This document shows, in pieces, positions 56,744 through 64,000 of a stretch of 64,000 nt of DNA (positions are counted from its first letter, which is position 1; every line of letters begins with the position of its first letter). The notes under the pieces are model-generated. The model saw nothing but the letters and a program-made list of their open reading frames with translations, ran no database searches and had not been told where the DNA came from. A program made the position numbers and the translations under genes. This DNA is from Heracleum sosnowskyi (Eukaryota > Streptophyta > Magnoliopsida > Apiales > Apiaceae), in contig CM061235.1 of NCBI GenBank assembly GCA_030848705.1, positions 131,757,228 through 131,821,227 on the forward strand, given 5' to 3'.

Positions 56744-57562
56744 TAGATATATATTGAACAGATGATGAGTATCCTTAACCTTAAAAAAAAACATTGATCG
56801 TTACTATAATTTACATATTCACGCCAACTTGCAAGCACCTACGTTGTGTTCCCGAACTTAGTCAAGAAAGGAAAAGAACGAAAAATGAACAATTTTCTAT
56901 TCTCTTCATGTCTTTTCAAAAGTGCGAAGAAAATTTTGGACACAAATATAAAAAGAATTTTTTTTCTAATTTTTAGATTTCTTTTTTTTTTCTTTTCAAG
57001 AAAATTATTCTGGAACAAGCTATGAAAATATATTTTCACCTTTCTTTTCTTTTCTGTCCGAAATATGTTTTGGGTGCTAATTTTTAGTGAAGAAAGAAAA
57101 GAAACCGGTTCACCTATCTATCACACATTTAATATGATGTTGAACTTTCCCTTATTTGGTTATCGGTGGTCCAATCAATATTGAACAACGAGACCACCCT
57201 TGCCCTTCCATAATAGTCTCACTTGCTAAATCTCTAAATATTTTTCTAAATACGAATAAGATGCGTCTTAAAAACGAAAGTAACAACAATATGACATAAA
57301 TTTGGTACAAAAAATTGTTATCAAATGACATGGTATGGGTGATTTGACAATTTAGAATATTTTGATTGGTGTTGTTGGTGTGAATGCAAGAGATCCACTT
57401 ATTATTACAACGAATCAGGAATTGTCATATGTATTTGGGAAGAATTTTGGGAATAAATTTTGTGCCTCTAGTATTTTTCATAAAAGAAACTGTTCTTTTT
57501 CATAGCTTCATTGCATTTAAAACATAATTCCCAATTATGTCCTGTATGTAAAATTAGAATGT
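56744..57562. other. Intergenic spacer
   Basis: About 800 bases of T-rich sequence, with a palindromic TTTTCTTTTC/GAAAAGAAAA stretch near 56860-57110. No gene recognised. Confidence 0.4.
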
Positions 57563-58048
57563 GGGCGTTTGGGGTATCAAGCAAAAGTTGACTTATAGTT
57601 TAAAATGAGTAAGTGATTTATAAGTGATAAGTTGATGGATTGTTATAAGTGTTTGGGAGAACTAAAAAAAGTGAACTTATGTATTATAATGAGTAAGTGC
57701 TTTATAAGTGATAAGTTGATGCAAACATATAAGTTACGTAAGTGTTTGGATAAATTTACTTATAAGTTAATAATTTTTTTGTTAAATTAAATTGAAAAAA
57801 TAAATAATTAATTAATGAAATAAGTTGAGCAAAATGTTAGTATTTTCTAACATTCAACTTATCAATTTATAAGTTTTAAGTTAGATTATAAGTTGGGTAG
57901 ACAAACACCCCCCATAAGTCATAAGCTAAAAAAATAAGTTATAATTTATAAGTTAATGAAATAAGTTGAGTACACAAACACCCTTCATAAGTCAAAATTG
58001 ATTTATAAGCCATAAACTTATAAAATAAGCTGTTGCCAAACATGCCCA
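57563..58048. mobile_element. MITE, family D copy 3, with internal duplication
   Basis: GGGCGTTTGGGGTATCAAGC at the left and CCAAACATGCCC at the right, with the family D interior (ATAAGTTGA and ACTTATAAGTTAA words). The left segment AAAATGAGTAAGTGATTTAT then AAGTGATAAGTTGATG appears twice (about 57601 and 57679), and the right terminal segment CACAAACACCC-like is also repeated. Confidence 0.65.
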
Positions 58049-58702
58049 ATAATGCTAGGTGTACCAAATTGGATCCCAAATGACACATGTCATGTTCTTA
58101 TTGGCTACAACTTAATTAATAATAGTGGACCCCCCTGCATTCACATTAATTCCCCCAATAAAATCATCTCAAATTTCCACATCACCAATGCCACATCATT
58201 TGCTACCAAAATTCGATACCCAATTCGATACCTATAGCATTACTCGTAAAATTATAATATTGTTCAAACTCGAATTTTTCCAAAAAAATTAAAATTAAGG
58301 CTACAAATATTTCAGTCTACCTTCACTATCTGATCCTATATTACGAGCGGATATTTAAATTTATTTAGATTGCATATTTAAAATTTTTAATTAACATGCA
58401 AAAAAAATAAAAAGTAATAACGGAGTGTTTGAAGAAAGGAATCAAGCAAGTGCATGCATGCTAATATGGCACTTTCTCATTATACATGGCAATGAATGCA
58501 TATATTACTTTCTTACGTAATAAAAGTAGCTAAATATGCTAAACCCTGAACGCGACGCAACTACGAACCTTCCTTCAGCCACATTCTCATTATAGAACTT
58601 CATCATGTGATAAAATCTTGTTTTTGTTATCTTACTTTTTGTGCACACCAACTGTTTGATCAAATTCCTCAACGAGTTTTTACGCTGAAATAACAAGAAT
58701 TC
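58049..58702 (+). promoter_or_regulatory. Upstream region of the class 3 lipase gene
   Basis: About 650 bases with no element recognised. It is the presumed promoter and leader. No unambiguous TATA box. Confidence 0.35.
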
Positions 58703-61700
58703 ATGCCAATCTTCTGCTGCGGCGTTGAGTGCGTGGTGGCATTGGGTTTTCTCAGGTGGGCATGGAAGCGTTGCACTTATATTGGCGCTTACGATAGCGC
58801 CACCTGGCCTGAAGCCACTGCTGCTGAATTTTCCTCAGTGCCTCGCCTTTGCCGTATTATATTAGCTATTTATGAAGAAAATCTTGGGAGCCCGAGGTTT
58901 CAGTCGGCAGATTGGTATCGAATGAACCCCGAATGGGTGATCAAGCGTGTTACTTACGAGCAAACAATGGGTCGGTCACCGCCTTATTTGGTATACATTG
59001 ATCATGACAATCAAGAAATTGTGCTTGCGATTAGAGGTCTTAATTTAGTTAATCGAGACGATTATAAGCTTTTGCTTGATAATAGACTTGGAATGCAGAA
59101 GTTTGATGGGGGGTATGTTCATCATGGTTTGTTAAAGTCGGCTATTTGGTTGTTGAAAAGAGAGTCTGAGACTTTGCGGAATTTGTGGCTTGAGAATGGT
59201 TCGTGTTATAGAATGGTGTTTACGGGGCATTCTTTGGGGTCCGGTGTGGCAGCGTTGTTGACTGTCATTGCTGTTAATCATGGTGGTAGTCTTGGAGGAG
59301 TTCCTAGAAGTAAGATCAGGTGTTATGCGATGGCTCCTGCTAGGTGTATGTCTTTAAATTTGGCTGTCAAGTATGCTGATGTTATAAACTCGGTGGTGTT
59401 GCAGGTGAGAAATTATGGATTTTTTTAGAGTTTTTCTTAACATTATATGTGACTATTTTGTTGCATCATCTCCGTTTGTGGTTTGGTAGGTGTCCATTTT
59501 GGAGTCGAAAAGGTTTCTGTGTTTCTAATCTCCACTGATTTTGTTTTACTATTGTCGATTTGTTGAGGCTTCCTACTAATATGTACACCTTTGCTTACGT
59601 ACACTTGTATTTCATCCGGTTTCGGTTTGGTATTTTTTACATTTGGGAGATATAGGCAATTAGGTTAATGTAGTCAAATTAAAATTATCCATTGAACCTT
59701 TTTGTATCCAGGATGACTTCCTACCCCGAACAGCCACTCCATTGGAAGATATATTTAAATCGATCTTCTGGTTAGATGGATTCTTCTATAAATTTCCATT
59801 TTCGTTTAAACTAGTTGAAAAAGCCGCGCTTCGCGGCGGCGTAATAATTTTTTTTAATTTTTTATCAAATAACTTACGAAAATTACTCGGTCCTCGCTAA
59901 TAAGCCGTCCTCCCGTGAAACACGTTTTCCTTTTTAATATCAAAATCTCAAATTTAATATATTGAATATATATTTGTCTTATATATTAATTTTTATGTTA
60001 CCATACTCCTTTCTAATGAGACACTCTTTCGTCGAAAAAACACTTATATAACTTTACATATTCTACTTCAAATAGAACTTTTAGTTATGTATTACAAACG
60101 CTTATTTTACTTCCAATAGAACTTTTAATTGCAAGTATTTCTTTTATATCCGAACTTTTCTCCTCTATAAATCGAAATACCTATTCTATTTCAAATAGAA
60201 CTTTGCAAGAACTTCTCTTATATTTGAACTCTTCCCCTCTACAAATTCAAACACTTATTCTACTTCAAATAGAACTTTTAATTATATGTCTTCGCTATAA
60301 ATTCGAATTCTTCTCCTCTATAACTTCGAACACCTATTCTACTTCTAATATGCTAAAGAATATTTTTTGATTTATTAGTATTTAAAATTGTAAACCTCTA
60401 AAAAAATTAGAAAAATAGATTGAGACGATCTTAGGGGTGCCACATCACCTCCCGCGTATGCTCCTTTATATATATATATTGATTGTATAAATTAGCCTTG
60501 TATAGGATTGAGTATATATTATTTTCTAAAACAGGACTTGATACTTTGGACAGCTTGCCTTGCTTACTATTTCTAGTATGCCTGAAGGATACGTTCGTAC
60601 CGGAACAAAGGAAGCTCAGAGATCCTAGACGACTGTATGCACCGGGACGAATGTATCATATTGTAGATCGAAAATTTTGCAGGTAAGTTTACCAATAATT
60701 TTACTGAGTGGCTATCAGTAAGAGCAAAATAAAACTTTCTTAAAATCATGTCTTATGGGGAGGATTATTAACCGATAACTTATACGAACAAAGCAAAAAA
60801 TGATTCTTGTAATAACTCTTCATATTTTATATTGGATTTACTCATTTCTTCAAACACAGATGTGGAAGGTATCCTCCAGAGGTCAGAACAGCTATCCCTG
60901 TCGAAGAAAGATTTGAACATATTGTCTTATCATGCAGCACTACAGCTGATCATGGAATATTTTGGATAGAACGAGAAGCAGAAAAAGCTCTAGAAGTAAG
61001 TGGGAAGGATCATTTTACATGCAATCGATTTATTTCTTTCAATTAACTACTTCATGGTAATTTTTCTTCAAAATTACATGCAACAGATTTTGGAAATATT
61101 GTCCACAAAGCTAAAAAGAAAAGTAATTTTGAAAATTGTTTTCCTTTTTCTAAAACATACATGGTACGGCGTGAATGAAGATGCATACAACAATTTTATA
61201 CCATTGCTGCTACAAAGAGCAACACCTATGCACTTTTCTAGGCTTTCTGTTTCCTTTATCAACAGATTGTATACATGTTCAAGACAAAAGATTTAATCTT
61301 CTTAAGAACAAAGATATTGTATCCTGAAAAGAACATAGCTTACGTCATTCTTACCTTAATATTTTGTTGTAATGTAGTTGTGATGTAACGAAAATATTCT
61401 TGTAGATATTGAAGGAGAACAGTTCTGGGACTCTAACTACTGCCCCAAAAGTACAAAGAGTTAAGAGATCATACACCCTGGAAAAAGAACACAAGGATGC
61501 TCTGGAGAGAGCTGTTTGTTTGGACATACCTCATGCTGTAAGTCACCCCCAAAAGGAGACATCAAGGGAAGGAGAAGAGGGATTCTCATCAGTAGTCAAA
61601 AAAGGTTCTCAGAATGACGGAAAAGAAGCTGAAAGACCGGGATCAAACTCTGTTGCAGAAAGAATGGATTGGAATGACGTTGTGCACATGCTCTTTGACA

Positions 61701-61756
61701 AAAATGAGTGCAGCAAAATGCAAATAAAGAGAGATGTAGCTGCTGCCTCCGACTGA
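58703..61756 (+). CDS. Class 3 lipase, sn1-diacylglycerol-lipase-like
   Basis: Exons 58703-59404, 59712-59770, 60554-60682, 60860-60995 and 61406-61756 join with phases 0-2-2-0 to give 458 residues. The nucleophile elbow is FTGHSLGSG with Ser177 (GxSxG). Upstream PPYLVYIDHDNQEIVLAIRG is the central beta strand of the alpha/beta-hydrolase fold, and DDYKLLL is the usual lid-side region. Later exons carry CLPCLLFLVC, a short hydrophobic Cys-rich segment, and RRLYAPGRMYHIVDRKFCRC; a candidate catalytic His lies in FEHIVLSCS. The last exon adds a hydrophilic tail. Plant relatives have been described as mono-/diacylglycerol lipases, some annotated calmodulin-binding; substrate and location are inferred. 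Intron 2 (783 bases) contains a Helitron. Confidence 0.9.
59811..60482 (-). mobile_element. Helitron, family A, complete ends, within lipase intron 2
   Basis: On the minus strand it runs from A|TCAATATATATATATAAAGG (60482) to the hairpin CCGCCGCGAAGCGCGG, CTTTTTCAA and CTAG (59811-59814) followed by T. Both insertion rules (A before, T after) hold. It is 672 bp and non-coding. It shares body repeats (GTAGAATAGGTGTTCGAA) and 3' end with 370-1285, and its 5' end with the array termini at 1843 and 3259. The host splice sites lie 40 bases to the left and 70 to the right. Confidence 0.9.
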
Positions 61757-62765
61757 GCCCTTAAAATGGAATTGGACTGGTAAACCGCACCTCATTCTTT
61801 TAAGCATGCATAGGAAGCTGAAAGGGGATAATGTCATTTGACAATGTTTTACCTGCATCTATTTATTTTGTTCTATTTTTTCTTATCTGGTAGATATTTT
61901 AGTTATTGTTTTCTTCAGATTTTAACAATCGCATAAATTGATATACTCCGGATTTTAAAGAGATTAGAAGAAGACATCCCAGAGTTAAAGGTATATCTCG
62001 CAACTGGGAAAAATCCCTGTTATCAACATTTAGTCAAAGTTTGCGTGGCTTCTGTATGATAAATTGGTTCCTTGCCAAGCTCATCACATGCTCTTTTATG
62101 ACACTTTCCTGTACAGCCACCTCCTCAGCCATGGCCAGGTACTACATCCATGGGTCAAGGCCACGACCCTGGCTACACACCCACCCCTCATTCTGTTCTA
62201 GGCTGAACGGTAATTGTTCATGTTGCATACTTCTCCGAGTCTCACAAAATTATATGTACATTGCACATGAGAAACGAACAATTGGTTTCCACAGAATATG
62301 CAAGCATAAAACCTTTTCTGCATCAAAAAATAGCTATACTGTATGTTCCCGTTGGTATAAACACTAGACCTTGATATTTAAACAAATTCAGTTTGTAACT
62401 TAATTTTTATATTTAATTAATTCATTAATGAAAAAGTCATACGATATGTACGTATGAAAACAATTAATATTGAACAAATACGTCATAAAATTAACTTACG
62501 GATTGAGAATCAGGGAGTATCCCAACTGTGGCAGCTGCTCTCGGTGATGCTTTAGATACTCAAACTCCCTCTCTACTCAATTTCTCTGCTACACTTTAAT
62601 CTAATTAATTCATAAAATACCCAAAAAAAACTCAGAGAGATTTAAAAACAACCATTTATTTGTAGAAATGTAGCTGTTTAAGTTTTACAATTGAAAAGTG
62701 CCACAACACAAATGAGAAATTGCAAGGAACGGTAAATCTCCAACACAAACAGAGGACCATTACAT
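61757..62765. other. Convergent 3' regions of the lipase and CAD genes
   Basis: Untranslated and intergenic sequence between the two convergent genes. The 108-codon frame at 62041-62367 has no family resemblance and was not called. Confidence 0.5.
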
Positions 62766-63881
62766 TCACTCGGCCTTCAGGGTATTCCCAACATCAATGA
62801 CGAACCTATAACGGACATCGGATTTCATTAGTCTTTCCATTGCAGTGTTCACGTAGTCCACAGGAATAACCTCAACATCAGCAGTTATGTTGTGCTTTGC
62901 TGCAAAATCAAGCATTTCTTGTGTTTCCTTCAATCCACCGATAGCACTCCCAGCAAGAGTCTTTCTCCCTGTCAAATTATATTCACACAATCATATTTGA
63001 TTTTTTTACAATCTAATTTGTGTAATTTACATTAGATATAACAAAAAATTGCCATCATAATTAAATTTATGACAATACTCACCCATGACTAAAGGAAAAG
63101 CCGGCACCTCCATAGGTTTAATCGGTAAACCAACCAAAATAAGTTTTCCATCAGCCTTTAATAGCCCAAGCAAAGGTACCATAGGGTGATCAGCAGAAAC
63201 GGTATCAATGATGCCATCCATTGAGCCCAGTGCACCCTACATGAATTTGATCATCAAATAATGAATTTAAGGAAACCAAGTAAATCATCAAAGCAAATGT
63301 CACTAAAAATTGCTGCAATAAAAAATCTATATTTATTAATAAAATAAACAAGTAAATTAACAGCTACCTTCAATTGCTCAGGATCACGACTAACCAAAAA
63401 AGAATCAGCACCAAGTTTTTCCGTAGCTTCCTTTCTCTTGCCTTCAGAAGTACTAATAACTGTAACATGAGCACCAAATGCTTTTGCCATCTTAACAGCT
63501 ACGTGCCCAAGCCCACCTAAACCTACAATTCCAACTTTAGTACCAGGCTTGTCTAGTCCAAAGTGTCTGAGGGGACTATAAGTTGTGATCCCAGCACAAA
63601 GCAGAGGAGCACCAGAATCAAGTGGCAAATTTTCAGGCCAACGAACAACGAAGTGCTCGTCCGCAACCATTGATTCGGAATACCCTCCGTAGGTTATGCT
63701 TCCATCAACGTAGGGGAAACTGTAGGTCTGTATCAGCTTTGGACAATAATTCTCCATATCACCGTTGCAACTTTCACATGAACGGCAAGATCCAACCAAG
63801 CACCCTACTCCAACATTATCTCCAACCTTGACTTTTTTCACTTTGCTCCCCACTTCTGTTACAACTCCAACAATCTCATGC
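62766..63881 (-). CDS. Cinnamyl-alcohol/mannitol dehydrogenase-like, 5' part outside window
   Basis: Minus-strand exons 63881-63368, 63236-63083 and 62968-62766 join in phase (0, then 1) for about 290 residues; the first exons lie beyond 64000. Present are the end of the catalytic-domain motif (HEIVGVV), the structural zinc site C-x2-C-x2-C-x7-C (CRSCESCNGDMENYC), GGYSESMVADEHFVVRWP, the Rossmann-fold GLGGLGHVAVKMAKAF, and a C-terminal ETQEMLDFAAKHNITADVEV, strongly like the ELI3/mannitol dehydrogenase branch of CADs in celery and relatives. These zinc enzymes use NADP(H) or NAD(H) to interconvert alcohols and aldehydes in the cytosol. Whether the substrate is mannitol or a cinnamyl or terpene alcohol cannot be told. 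The N-terminal catalytic zinc cysteine and histidine are not in view. Confidence 0.9.
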
Positions 63882-64000
63882 CTGTATAAATAATTTAGGC
63901 ATTAACATGTAAATCAAGATTATTTTGATGCAGATCGAATATCTTGGTCTTAATTGATACAAATTCTGTTGTGCATCTTACTAATGGATGGAGATTTAAG

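Noticed and set aside
62041..62367. 108-codon plus-strand frame between lipase and CAD genes
   Set aside because: No signal, domain or conserved pattern; composition like random intergenic DNA.
1..64000. Biosynthetic gene cluster linking CAD, GDSL, lipase and MYB genes
   Set aside because: The genes are widely spaced, of mixed families and orientation, and no shared pathway is evident from sequence.

Overview
This window looks like nuclear DNA from a eudicot plant. The intergenic DNA is very AT-rich, genes have GT-AG introns, and almost all classes of plant transposable element are present. The partial alcohol dehydrogenase at the right end resembles the CAD/mannitol dehydrogenase (ELI3) type known from celery and relatives, so an Apiaceae or other asterid source is plausible but not proven.

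I support six host genes. They are a plasmodesmata-located (double DUF26) protein (10613-11843, +), an LRR receptor-like pseudokinase (32830-34962, +), an R2R3-MYB factor of the MYB20/40/42/43/85/99 type (41456-42787, +), a GDSL esterase/lipase (47934-49498, -), a class 3 (sn1-DAG-type) lipase (58703-61756, +) and a 5'-truncated CAD/mannitol dehydrogenase (62766-63881, -, running off the window). I rebuilt intron-exon structures by hand from reading frame and splice sites. The genes look unrelated; nothing suggests a metabolic cluster.

Region 1-10.2 kb is a Helitron and minisatellite pile. It holds a Helitron 3' end at 1285, a 1.41-kb higher-order tandem array (1287-4667) that carries repeated Helitron 5' ends, further Helitron pieces, a clean solo LTR (7959-8680, TSD TTAGT) and a 494-bp retroposed insert. 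Region 12269-27370 is the centrepiece: a CACTA transposon (TSD TTT) carrying exons of a host gene. It was later invaded by a Copia element (13223-19034), a small TR-GAG/TRIM-like retroelement (19639-20846) and a second CACTA (23647-27349, TSD TTG). The second CACTA carries exon pieces of a YODA-like MAPKKK, a metallo-beta-lactamase and an apparent receptor kinase, all on one strand.

From 27.4 to 58 kb, genes alternate with small elements: a MULE (27744-28842), a Pack-MULE carrying part of a PGG/ankyrin gene (37082-38686), several Helitrons with short 3' hairpins, Stowaway, Emigrant-like, hAT and other MITEs, a pogo-type element with a transposase C-terminus, and a LINE 3' end with 16-bp duplications. 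A Helitron of the same family as the one at the left edge sits inside intron 2 of the lipase gene.

The most interesting biology is gene-fragment capture by three separate DNA transposons (two CACTA, one MULE), with two of them nested, plus the Helitron-derived satellite array. No CRISPR arrays, rRNA or tRNA genes were recognised.
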